A stretch of 64,000 bases of DNA, from positions 82,992,948 to 83,056,947 of the forward strand of contig OY754464.1 in NCBI GenBank assembly GCA_963575645.1, written 5' to 3'. The notes beneath the pieces are model-generated. The model saw only the letters and a program-made list of their open reading frames with translations. It searched no databases and was not told the DNA's origin. How positions within the stretch are numbered: the stretch's first letter is position 1; every line of letters starts with the position of its first letter. The translations under genes were made by a program, and so were the position numbers. Below, in pieces: positions 21,861-32,847 of the stretch. Source of the stretch: Xanthostigma xanthostigma. Its lineage: Eukaryota; Arthropoda; Insecta; Raphidioptera; Raphidiidae.

Positions 21861-24800
21861 TTATGGCCAAACGATGCTTTCAATCCAGGGAATAAACTGG
21901 GATACTTTTGTATAAACTCCCGGTACATTAGTCGTACCGCAGCCAAAAGACGTCACTCCTAGCAAATTGTGAAGGCAACACGATTCTGTGCGCTTAACTT
22001 GCAACGGACTTCCTGAATCCCCCTGTAAATTGACAAAAAAAATTATTATAGCAACAAAGTTGAATCATTATTTTTTTCCTCTGTCAAAATGCACTATTTG
22101 GTTGTAGCGTGATATTATATAGCCTTCCTCAATAAATGGTCTATCCAACAAAAAATTTTTTTTTCAATTTGAACCCGTAGTTCCTGAGATTAGCGTGTTC
22201 AACCAAACAAACAAACTCTTCAGCTTTATAATATACTAGTGTGACCTGTGCGAATTATTCGCACTAAATAAGTATAATAAATATCACTTTACAAAATTAG
22301 TTTTTAAATATGATTGCGGGTATTCAATTCGTCTCTAATTTTGCACTCTGCTTATAACGTTCTTCTTTTTGTTGTATTACAATATGAAGCTCAGATGACA
22401 GATCGAAGAAATATTTTACTAAAATTGTCATATAGAGGCGCAAGTAGCAAAAGCGTTGAGCTAAGCCGTCAGATGGCATCATGCAGCATTGCTGTGACGT
22501 TGTTCAGCGTTGCTCACTGTTTCAAAATTAAAGCCGTCAAATGGCAGTATGCAGTATTGTGTCTGTTGTATTACGATATGAAGGTCAGATGACAGATCGA
22601 AGTGTTGACGTTGTTTCAAAATTAAAGCCGTCAGATGGCAGACGTTGTTCAGCGTTGCTGTATTTTAATTAATTTACAAAAACAAAAGCAATAATAAATT
22701 TTTTAGTTGTCGATGTCAGTAGAGCAAGCAATTATCTGTAAAATGATATATAATTTATGTGGAGAAATTGTGAGGTTTTTTCTAAAAAGGGAGGCAAACA
22801 TCTTTAACCTTATCGTATTAATACATATTATTAGTATAGATATAAAGAGATGGTGCCAGAAATGGTCATGGAGCACACTGCTATTACCATCTCTCCTAAC
22901 TATGATTCTACAGTACAAAAGGAAAATTAGCGACTCTAGTGATGAAAATAGAAAACGTAAAATGTACGATTTAGTGATTTGAGTTCTTACTCCTTGTGTA
23001 ATCATGGTGTAATCCATGAAACTCATTTAATGGTTTATTGGCTACTTTATAACAATTTGAAAACACAAACCTGACAGATGTCTTCATCAGAGGTCCCGCT
23101 TCCATAACAGATTTCCGACTCTGGCAGAATTCCGTACGGTAATCTCTTCTGAGGTATACTTGTGTACGCCTCGTTGCATTGTTGATTATTGATCGGATCC
23201 AGGGTTACATTAAGGAGGTGATCGCTCGGAGCACTACTAAGCTCTGAGAGACCCCATCCCGTTAACACGGCTTGACTGTCTGGTAAGTAATCGTCCGTGT
23301 ACAAACAAGCAGGTAAAACGGACGAACTGTACACGACGGGACGATCGATACGCAAGAGTGCTATGTCGTTATAAGCTGCCGGTGGTTTATAGTTTGGATG
23401 TTTAATATCCTGGACAATTCTGAACTCTTGGATGTCGGCCCCAAGACCCAATTGGATCCAGCGAGGCTCGCCACTGAAAATTATGTTAGGATATATTTTT
23501 TTTGCTCTTTTTGGCACCAAATACATGGGAAAATGTTTTTCGATGAAATTCTCTTTAATTGGAGGAACACTCATTTGATGTTGTAAAAAGTTTCCAATAC
23601 AATTTGGGTCTGAAAATTCTGGTGTCCAAAGTTGCAAGCTGTTTCGTGGCAATTAAAACAACGTGGAGATATAGATAGATAGATACTTATTTATTCAAAT
23701 GGCCTTCACAGCGTAGAATATGATATGCTATAGGTATAATATTATATAATGGGATTTTCAGACCCAAGTTGTATTGGAACCTTTTTTCAGTATCAAATGA
23801 CAGAAGGAATTTCACCGAAATCCATTTTTCCATGTATTTTGTGCGGGGTTCTTCGGGCTAATTGTAAAATTTCAATAAACCTTAAATTTACAATCATTAA
23901 TTGATAAATAATCACTACCAAAAAAATAGAATTTTTTCTGCTTGCCTTCAAGCTCTCCAAGAGAAAGAGAGAGAGAGATTGTGAATTATAGACGCTCAAC
24001 AGCTGCGGTCATTAGCGTCTATTAGTAAGAGAGAGAGTTACGTTTCGTATATTGGAAGTTGAGAGGGAGATATAAGTTAGTGAGTGCGACAAAGACGGAG
24101 CATTAATACAACTATTTGACGTTTAAAATAAAAACAATTGTTTTTGTATCAAAAATATACATTTCATCGAATTTTGCTGCATTTTGTAACGGGAAATAAT
24201 GTAGGTTAGTTAATAAATCCTTTTAAATGTATTATAAATAATTTTCAATAATTATGAATAACGGGAATGCGGACACATAGGTATATAATTCTTTTCTTTT
24301 ATTGCTAACGTTTCATCAAAAATATTGACTTTTTCAAAGCTCAAAAAAACAATTTTTTTAAATTAGAAAATAAAGTTAAACATAAATAATTATAATTTAT
24401 TTTCCACTTTTTTTATGTCAAAAAATTAATTAAAAATTGTAAACAATACTTTGAAAATAATTATAAATAATGCTAATAATTATATATATGTTACCGGCCA
24501 AACCCGATTTCAGGACAAACTAATAGTTTGGCCTAGGCCAAACTGGTTTGTAGAACTAGTTTGGCGTAGGCTGAACTAGTTTGTCCTAGTATGAATAGTA
24601 GGCCAAACTAGTTTGTCCTGAAATCGGGTTTGCCCGGTAACATATACATATTTTGCCTATTAATTAATCAAAAATTATATTTTGTAGATATGTGCTACAG
24701 AGTCAGGTTATATTGTGTTCGATAAACTTTGAGACGAACCGACTGCATATTATTGTTCGTTTATGAATTTAACATGAGCAAATTTGAGGTATTTACGCAT

Positions 24801-27800
24801 TATTCTTAATAAATATATTTAAAATAATTATGGCAGGAAGAAGTTTTACTTCAGTCGTGTGGTCTAAAGCACACTCACTATTTTTTTATTTTCGTATTAA
24901 TTTAGAACGAATAACGTTTTGCTCACATTTTTGACCAGCAACAATGTCCAGCCGTTAAAACATAATCTTCACTGATTAACGTTCCTGCGCACAGCCATTG
25001 TTTATTATTTTCTGGTCCGAAACCAACTTTAGCCTGTAAAAACATAAAATTGTGGATCAAAAAAATATAGACATGTAAACATAAGATTCGATTCCCAGCC
25101 TCTGCAATACAATTTTGTTAAACATTGAGTAGTTTTTTAGTTAGTCCCAAAATTAAAAACATTTCCGCTAAGTTGGGGAATTCTACGAGCTACTTCCACG
25201 AATCAAATTAAAAAAAATAACTTCAAAGCCCGGTTTCAATTAAATTATTATATATCATAATTATATTAAAGGTCGAATCACACAAATATTTTCATTAGAA
25301 AAAAATAGTAAAACATAGTCACCATATGTGGATATTCATTTTTAGTTTCAGATATCCCTAAAGGTTTTTTCAACTCGGCTTTAGTTTCATATTCTGCACA
25401 CTCTAAAAAATTAAATAGAAATTTACGTAAGTATTGTGTCTGAAAAAAATAATCAAATCTATGCAGAAATCAGGAGTTAACGCGCCAGGCGGAGATACTA
25501 TTTTGGCTGCCGTCGAGCGTGGTCTTGTCATTCGAGACAACGATTACAGTATAATATTTAAGTAAGGTGAGTTGGGGCAAGTGCCACCCAAAAATGAAAA
25601 GTGTGATTTCCAATCGCTGAATCGCCAGAAATAAGGTGGAGGAGTTTTTCTTTTGGCAGAATACTTAGTTATATCACAATAGATTCACTTCGATTAAGTT
25701 TTGTTGAAATGAAGTTTTTTTTTTTGAAGTGAAAACTTCTTTAGCGGCGTTTTTTGTAATGGATAAAAAATGCTAAACTCGCGTCAGGACAAGTAAGAAC
25801 TGGGTGAGACTCTCTAAGTGATAGTAATTGCCAGATACTTTTTATACAACGTTAGACATCTAGCGTTGAAATATAGTACATAAAAATGCAATCTATGATA
25901 CAAACCAAAAGAAAACTTCTTTAGCGGCGTTGTACACTTTTTTGTAATGGGTAAAAAATGTTAAACTCGCGTCAGGACAAGTAAGAACTGGGTGAGACTC
26001 TCTAAGTGATAGTAATTGCCAGATACTTTTTATACAACGTTAGACATCTAGCGTTGAAATATCGTACATAAAAATGCAATCTATGATACAAACCAAGTGA
26101 AAACTTCTTTAGCGGCGTTGTACACTTTTTTTGTAATGGGTAAAAAATGTTAAACTCGCGTCAGGACAAGTAAGAACTGGGTGATACTCTCTAAGTGATA
26201 GTAATTGCCAGATACTTTTTATACAACGTTAGACATCTAGCGTTGAAATAGCGTACATAAAAATGCAATCTAAGATACAAACCATTTTAATCGAAAATTC
26301 GTAAGACGTTAATAATCAAGTTTTCACTTCCGCCGGCACTCCCGGAGTGCAAAGGGGTTTTTTTATTGACGCACTTGCCCCATCTAGAGTGGACAAAAAG
26401 TGGTAAAGCCTACTACTCTGAACGCAATACTGTGATTACAGTAAAAAGAAAACCATTAATTTGCAAGAAACTTGCCCCAGAAATGAACCTGTTTTTTTAG
26501 AGAACGAAGAACGCTTCACAAATATATAAATGCTTCTATGTCAGGTCATTAAACCTACCCACTTGAGGAAACTTAGGGATAAGTGCCACAGAAAAACTGA
26601 CAAGAAGAAATGACTCGCTGCGCGGCTGTCTCAGATTTCTGCGATTCGCAACGAGACGCCGCGACTCGTGAGGCAACGTCTACACTTGACCAAAGACCTA
26701 CTTTGAGGCTAGGGAGTTTGCCTCGAAGGAAATGTCCTAAATGGCTTTACTTGCGTACCTCGTTCTAAAGCGTGTTTTTATTCCCGATACTAGAGTGACC
26801 TGTGCGAATTATTCGCACTAATAATTATCACTTTACAAAATTATTTTTAAATATGATTGCAGGTATTCAATTCGTTTCTAATTTTGCACACTGCTTATAA
26901 CGTTCTTCTTTTTGTTGTATTACAATATGAAGCTCAGATGACAGATCGAAGAAATATTTTACTAAAATTGTCATATAGAGTCGCAAGTAGCAAAAGCGTT
27001 GAGCTAAGCCGTCAGATGAGGTTGTTCAGCGTTGCTCGCTGTTTCAAAATTAAAGCCGTCAGATGGCAGTATGCAGTATTGTGTCTGTTGTATTACAATA
27101 TGAAGGTCAGATGACAGATCGAAGTGTTAACGTTGCTTCTAAATTAAAGCCGTCAGATGGCAGACGTTGTTCAGCGTTGCTGTATTTGAATTAATTTACA
27201 AAAACAAAAGCAATAATAAATTTTTTAGTTGTCGATCTCAGTAGAGCAAGCAATTATCTGTAAAATGATATACAATTTATGTGGAGAAATTGTGAGGTTT
27301 TATCTAAAAAGGGAGGCAAACATCTTAAACCTTAGCGTATTAAATTTATTCGAGAAGACTTTAGATCTAAATGCCGAACAATACCATAAAAAAACTTACT
27401 TTGTTTGCTTTTTTTTGCTACTTCATCATTTAAGGGCGTTTCTTCAGTCCGTTGAGGGCAACACACAATATGCGTGTCGACGTCTATAAATAAGCACGTC
27501 TGCGGACTAACACCGTTTTGAATTTGCATCATCACATCGCGACAAATAAACAAAAATGTACAGACGCCTTGTTCTCCTGTTGCTTCTATTCGACATGGAC
27601 TGCCTAAAATGATGCACAATAATAATTATGATTCATAACCCAGCCAATGTTCCATCAACAAACAAAAATATTATTGACCAATTTATAGTAAACTAGCGAT
27701 CCCGCCCGGTTTCACCCGGGTCCAAAAGAACGAATGGGGAAGGGAGGGACATGAGTACGCACATTCATCTTAGTTTACCGAGATGAATGTTGTGTCCAAA

Positions 27801-28703
27801 TTTCATGATGATCGGAGTTACCGTTCAAAAGTTTTTGTCGATAAAAAGCAGTATTTAGACTTTTTTTTAAGTAATAAATTTCTTTTAAATCAATAATTAC
27901 TGTAATTAATAAATGAAAACGCTGTAGGAAAATTATTTTTATATAGGTAGGTACCTATAGTTATAACAGTTTTCAAATGAGCTATTATTTAGATTTTTTT
28001 AATTTTAATTAATCGTAAATAAAATTAAAATAAATTTAAATGTAAGAAAGTAATGTAGAAAATAAAAAAAAAATTAAAAATATATTCGCCCAACGTGGGG
28101 CTCGAACCCACGACCCTGATATTAACAGACGCATGCTCTACCGACTGAGCCAGCCGGGCTTGTGAATGTACAACGCTAATATTGGTATATTTAGTTACGG
28201 CATTTCACCTAAATAGGAAGTTATTTTTGAGATACATTTTGCAACATTTTTCATTGATGCTCCGCTCCTATTGATCGTAGCGTGATATTATATAGCCTAT
28301 AGCCTTCCTCGATAAATGGACTATCAACAAATTTTTTTTTTTCAATTTGAACCAGTAGTTCCTGAGATTAGCGCGTTTTAACCAAACATACAAACAAAAC
28401 AATAACCCTCAAGGCGCGAGTTTTACTCGCACTTGTCCGTCTTTTTTTAAACGAACTTAAAAAATATGTTTCTTCTACATGCAGTAGGTTTTTTTTTTAT
28501 TGACCTTTTTCGATATCGCGAAACTAGTTCCGGAACTCGAGGTTTGAGAACAAAAATATGATCCTATATTGGAAGCCCTACTAATAAATATGCTATAAAT
28601 ATTAGTTACCTGTAAACTGTTGTGTGATTGGTGGAAATTCGAATGTTGCACAATACCGCACTATAGATAAAATCGCGACAGTTAAAAAGATGAAAGAATT
28701 CAT
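21861..28703 (-). CDS. SP3: CLIP-domain serine protease, triad intact, activation site altered
   Basis: Six exons: 28610-28703, 27400-27603, 25323-25402, 24927-25033, 23071-23473, 21861-22022; 349 aa in one frame. The signal peptide starts MNSFIFLTVAILSIV. The CLIP domain has six Cys in normal spacing. Exon 3 is the shortest of the family and reads CAEYETKAELKK then PLGISETKNEYPHM; the hydrophobic-x-Gly-Gly start of an active protease is not there. The triad is present: TAGHC, YNDIALL and GDSGSP (Ser for the second Gly of GDSGGP). Asp189 (DEDICQ) predicts trypsin-like specificity if the enzyme can be activated. Introns hold families D (twice), E, B and C plus a palindrome. It could be a weakly active or zymogen-locked protease. 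Confidence 0.88.
22105..22238 (-). mobile_element. Family E fragment in intron 5 of SP3
   Basis: Only the end with GTAGTTCCTGAGATTAGCG and (AAAC)n CTCTTCAGCTTTATAATATA is present, without the tRNA-like part. It abuts family D copy D1. Confidence 0.55.
22236..22830 (+). repeat. Repeat family D, copy D1, in intron 5 of SP3
   Basis: It begins TAGTGTGACCTGTGCGAATT with hairpin TGCGAATTATTCGCA, contains repeats of TAAAGCCGTCAGATGGCAG, and ends near GAGGCAAACATCTTTAACC. It is almost the same as D2 at 26791-27347. Class unknown. Confidence 0.6.
23960..24890 (+). mobile_element. Family B element, copy B3, in intron 4 of SP3 (contains a palindrome)
   Basis: The 3' end is complete: GAAGAAGTTTTACTTCAGTC, then the GTGTGGTCTAAAGCACAC hairpin and a T-run at about 24890. 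The other end is not found and seems truncated near 23960. The palindrome 24488-24645 is inserted in it. Confidence 0.5.
24488..24645. repeat. Palindromic mini-element with inner AACTAGTTTG repeats
   Basis: Ends read GTTACCGGCCAAACCCGATT and the inverse AATCGGGTTTGCCCGGTAAC. Between them the short palindrome AAACTAGTTTG and close variants repeat four to five times. Class unknown. Confidence 0.6.
25726..26357 (+). mobile_element. Family C element, copy C2, with three tandem ~186-bp units
   Basis: GAAAACTTCTTTAGCGGCG recurs at 25731, 25911 and 26099, so the whole 5' half is repeated three times (spacing 180 and 188 bp). One 3' end follows (CAAGTTTTCACTTCCGCCGG and hairpin GCACTCCCGGAGTGC). It lies in intron 2 of SP3. 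Confidence 0.7.
26791..27347 (+). repeat. Repeat family D, copy D2, in intron 2 of SP3
   Basis: A diverged copy of D1 (TAGAGTGACCTGTGCGAATT...GAGGCAAACATCTTAAACC). It ends about 50 bp from the CLIP exon. Confidence 0.6.
27692..28395 (-). mobile_element. Family E composite element, copy E3, with best-preserved tRNA-Lys-like segment
   Basis: On the plus strand it starts ACTAGCGATCCCGCCCGGTT and ends with (AAAC)n. The tRNA-like segment at 28087-28160 (minus) has a pairing acceptor stem (GCCCGGC with GTTGGGC), A box GGCTCAGTCGGTAGAGCA and B box GGTTCGAGCCC. The anticodon stem no longer pairs, so it is not a working tRNA. It lies in intron 1 of SP3. Confidence 0.65.
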
Positions 28704-28816
28704 ATTGATAAAACTTATCTATACCATCAGAATGACGAAGGATGACTACCTAGCTTCCTTCAGAACTTACAAACACCAGCAATGATTGATAAAATCCAAA
28801 TTGTATTCACGTCACA

Positions 28817-28838
28817 GATTCGATTCTTTTGCGTGATG
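28817..28838 (-). promoter_or_regulatory. Conserved upstream motif of SP3
   Basis: The coding strand reads ACGCAAAAGAATCGAATC, 114 bp upstream of the ATG, the closest of the five. Confidence 0.55.
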
Positions 28839-28839
28839 T

Positions 28840-31159
28840 TAAAACAGTTAACCGGTTTGTCGGTTTAAATCTGCGTCCACACATGGTCTGAAATTTTACC
28901 GTTGCGCCGCTAATATTTATAACCTCACCAGATGTTGCGACTGATTGTCGCTCACGACTCCATAGACCAAGATGGCGGCGTTAATAAAACGGTATTGTGA
29001 CAGTATTTCGATTAAAAATAGCTTTAAATTTTCGGTGTGAAACATCTATTCGCCATGGGAACTGATTCTAGTGCTCTCTGGTGGCAGAAAATAAAAGCTG
29101 TATATGCTTTAATAATCACATCTGACAGTTTATTGTAATGAGTGAACTAAAGAAAAAGAATTTATTCTTGTCTGAGATCTGTGCTTGTTATCCCTTTACA
29201 ACCGATTCTATACGGGCGTGACTATCGACATTTTTTTTGGCTGCGAAACAAATTAATTTTTGTGAACGCAACCGGCTTCGCACGGTTATTTCGTGCGGGT
29301 TATTTTCACAGTTAAGCAGGGGTACACAATTTTCTTAAATTTATTTTTCTATGTTCTTTGGTCCCTAAATAATCAAAAACAAAAAAAAAAGTTTACCGGT
29401 TGTAAAGGTTATGGTTTCTAATGCATTTATATATCATTGCTACAAATAAATTTAAAAAAAGGAATGAAATTTTGGATTTAGTTAGGTTAAAAAGGATTTC
29501 ATAATGACAGTTCACAATTTCCTTCCCTAGATCCGGGGCTGATACCACCCACCAGATACCAAGGTCTTAAGGAACGTTTACTATATAATTAGCTCCTCAT
29601 CTATGCTCATTGATGGAAAACTTAAATATTAAAAATCTTAATAGAAACCCACTTTTTAACTAATATGTATATGGATAAAAAATTCGGAAAGACTTATATC
29701 ATAAGTCAAAAATAAAAATACATTTTGATCAACAATTTCAAATCAATTTCAATCAAGTGTAGATACGACTAATCGAATTACCTGGGAAATTTTGTTGTAA
29801 AAAATAGGTATTACCACGCACAAATAACGTTCCTTGGTAATTAAAATTTCTCAGGCCATCAACCATCTAGGCTACGTAGCCATAAGCCTAAAAAGACCTG
29901 ATAGTTACAGTTTTTTTTTATATTATAACTACCGGGTGCAAAAGAACGAATGGGGAAGGGAGGGACATGAGTACGCACATTCATCTTAGTTTACCGAGAT
30001 GAATGTTGTGTCCAATTTTTTTGCAGTTTTCGGCAGTTCCCTGCTTTGTTACTTATTTTAAACTCAAACCTCCATTTTTGATGAAAATATTTACATACGT
30101 ATGTGTCATCTAGTGTCGAATAAATATAAATGTAAAGAGATGTATACTGCAAGCAGGTGGTAGAACGGTAAAAATTTAGGGTTATAAGTATTTTTTTAAT
30201 GGTAAATCATAAAAAAAATAAAAAAAACGTTCAAAAAATAAATTAAAAAAATTCTGGAGAAGGCCACCCTTATCACCTAGAGGTATAAAAAATAGCCTAC
30301 GACCTATTCTCAGACCTACCAAGTGTACACAAAAAAATTCATAAAAATCGGTCAAGCCGTTTCGGAGGAGTTCGATAACAAACACTGTGACACGAGATTT
30401 ATACCTATTAAAATCCAAGTCTATAATGTCTTCAACAATTTTTAAAATTATTTATTACCAGAGTACCGATTTGAGTGTGTTAATTCGCACACATTGTGGT
30501 GAAACATACATCGTTCTCAATTCGTTTCAATGAGGGGAAGTGCACAATACATGTTTCATCACGATGTGTATGAATTAACACAGGTAAATCGATTCAGAAG
30601 AAATCCATATAATGACTAAAGAACCTCAAAAACGTTCAAACTTTTTGTGTTTTTTACCCGTTTTCAAAAAAATATGGTATAAAAATATAATTTCATCAGT
30701 AAGAAAAATTCGTGTAGTATGTATTTTTTTTTTGACATTTTAAGATTTTCATGATTCAGTCATTATGAGTCGTTCATTTTAAATTCATAAGAATGACAGA
30801 CCGATAAATTATTTCGGCAATTATTAAAAACTTGTTATATTGCTAGTAAGTTGTAATAATATTGTTTTCTAAGAAGTTTGCTGGTATTGCGAATTTGTAG
30901 CTCTAGTGGAAGTCAAATTATTCCTCAGCTCGACGCAAAAAAGAAAACTTAAATACTCAAATCAACTGCGCTTAAAACTGTTTACCGCTTTCTAGGGATG
31001 GGATATTTCGAGTGAAATGGCAGCCCCCGACGAATTTTCTTTGGTTACTTACCTCCTTTTACTCGGGGTGTTTTAAAATTTTATTTAATCCTTTTTCTAT
31101 TACCTACCTACAACGTTTACATCCGTCGTGGGTTTTTAATTTTTTCAATTTTAAATTTT
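28840..31159. other. Intergenic stretch between SP3 and SP4 with repeat fragments
   Basis: No gene recognised. It holds a family E fragment at 29932-30016 (GAACGAATGGGGAAGGGAGG), a repeat tail at about 30170-30420 with AATCGGTCAAGCCGTTTCGG and GTGACACGAGATTT shared with 49622-49972, and an inverted repeat at 30463-30592 (GTGTTAATTCGCACACATTG and inverse). Confidence 0.5.
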
Positions 31160-31635
31160 AAATGCACAACCAAAATACAAATATTGCTAAAAGTTAGTGC
31201 ATGTCCGATAATCATTTTAGGTGCTCTTAGAATTGTTGAAACTCAAACAGCGTACAAGTGGGTCAAAAAATATAAAAATTTTACAAGAGTAAAGTGCCCT
31301 TATTTAAAAAAATTCAGCGAAATGTTATAAGAAAAAGTTGTTTAGAATTAAAAGTTATGCCCAAATACCAAAACATGGCCTTCTAAGAAAAAAAATTTTT
31401 TTTTTTGAAAAATCAAAATTATAATTTTTTTGAAATTTTTTTTATCAAATCAATTTCGCATAACTTTGTTCAAATTCAGGCATATTTGTAAAATTAACTT
31501 AGATTTTTAATTTTTTATGGAATCACAAACTTTGTTTGTTGCAACGATATTAAACACCCTGTATGCTGTTTGAGTTTCAACAATTCTAAGAGCACCTAAA
31601 ATGATTATATATTTGTATTTTGGTTGTGCATTTAA
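31160..31635. mobile_element. MITE-like element with ~100-bp inverted ends
   Basis: The left end has ATGCACAACCAAAATACAAA and TAATCATTTTAGGTGCTCTT, then AGAATTGTTGAAACTCAAAC. The right end is the inverse. The centre is AT-rich and non-coding. Confidence 0.65.
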
Positions 31636-31887
31636 TTAAAAATTTTCCCATATGTTGCACACTTAAGTGACCACACTGTATATAAATCTGGCAATTCTAC
31701 TATTACGCCATAGTTGATGCCATCTTTTGCGAAGTGTAATACTTTGTATAGAAATCAACATCAAATATTAGCGGCTTTAAAAACAAAAACAACAAAAAAA
31801 AACACTGGTCGTAGTGCTCAAACCCTGCCGACAAAATAGTATATTTGCTAATATGTTATGTGAGTTTAAATTAATTTTCAATAAAAA

Positions 31888-32392
31888 AAAGGCCACACGA
31901 CTGAAGTAAAACTTCTTCCTGCTATATATAATAATATATAATAATGATACAATAATATTCGATAATCTATCACCATATTTTGATTAGACATCCTGATTTA
32001 ACGACACAATATAACCTCACACTGTAGCAAATATCTACAAAGACGAAATGTTTAAAATATAATTTTTGATTAATTAATAGGCAAAATATGTATATATATT
32101 TATTAGCATAATTTATAATACATTTAAAAGGATTTATTAACTAACTTACATTATTTCCCGTTACAAAATGCAGCAAAATTCGATGAAATGTAGTTTTGAT
32201 ACAAAAACAATTGTTTCCATTTTAAACGTCAAATAGTTGTCCAAAAAAAAAGAATTTCGATTAATGCTCCGTCTTTGTCGCACTCACTAACTTATATCTT
32301 CCTCTCAACTTCCAATATACGAAACGTAACTCTCTCTGTCTTACTATCTTCACTAACTTATATCTCCCTCTCAACTACCGTTCACTTTATAT
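31888..32392 (-). mobile_element. Family B element, copy B4, truncated
   Basis: The hairpin end (GGCCACACGACTGAAGTAAA on plus) is present at 31888. The other end stops near 32392 at CTCAACTACCGTTCAC. It lies downstream of SP4. Confidence 0.6.
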
Positions 32393-32847
32393 CATGATTG
32401 AGATGCCAAGCCATTGTATTGGTTCATTTTTAGTACTCTTTTATTAACTTCATTTATATGTAGGTACGAATATCATCATAACTTGAGCTATTTTGCACAT
32501 ATATACATAATATATAGCGTATGTTGATCTGGAGTAATGTACCTTTCAAATGTTGAAAGAATTTTTCAAATAGGTGCGGTGGTTCCGGAGATTCCGCATA
32601 TACAAATTCACAAAATTCGCACTCTTTCTTTATAATGTTAGTATAAATAAAACATCTAAAAATATATGTCTTAAAAAACCATATAATTTAATAACAATTA
32701 AATAATGTACATACTATTAATTGTAACTATATACTATCTGCATAACTCATAAAGCAATACTTTTGTTAAATTGATTACAACTACGAATACTACATTATTA
32801 ACTACTTTGTTCCGAAAGACTCTTTCCGGTGGTTAATATCGACTCTT

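Noticed and set aside
25726-26283. CRISPR-like array
   Set aside because: Units of about 186 bp in an insect intron with no short repeat/spacer pattern; it is a tandemly amplified mobile element.
22314-27489. Similar 85-92 codon frames at 22.3 and 26.9 kb
   Set aside because: They are parts of repeat family D and are not alike beyond the repeat; no domain.
28087-28160. Possible functional tRNA gene
   Set aside because: The acceptor stem and B box are good, but the anticodon stem does not pair and the sequence is repeated inside family E elements.
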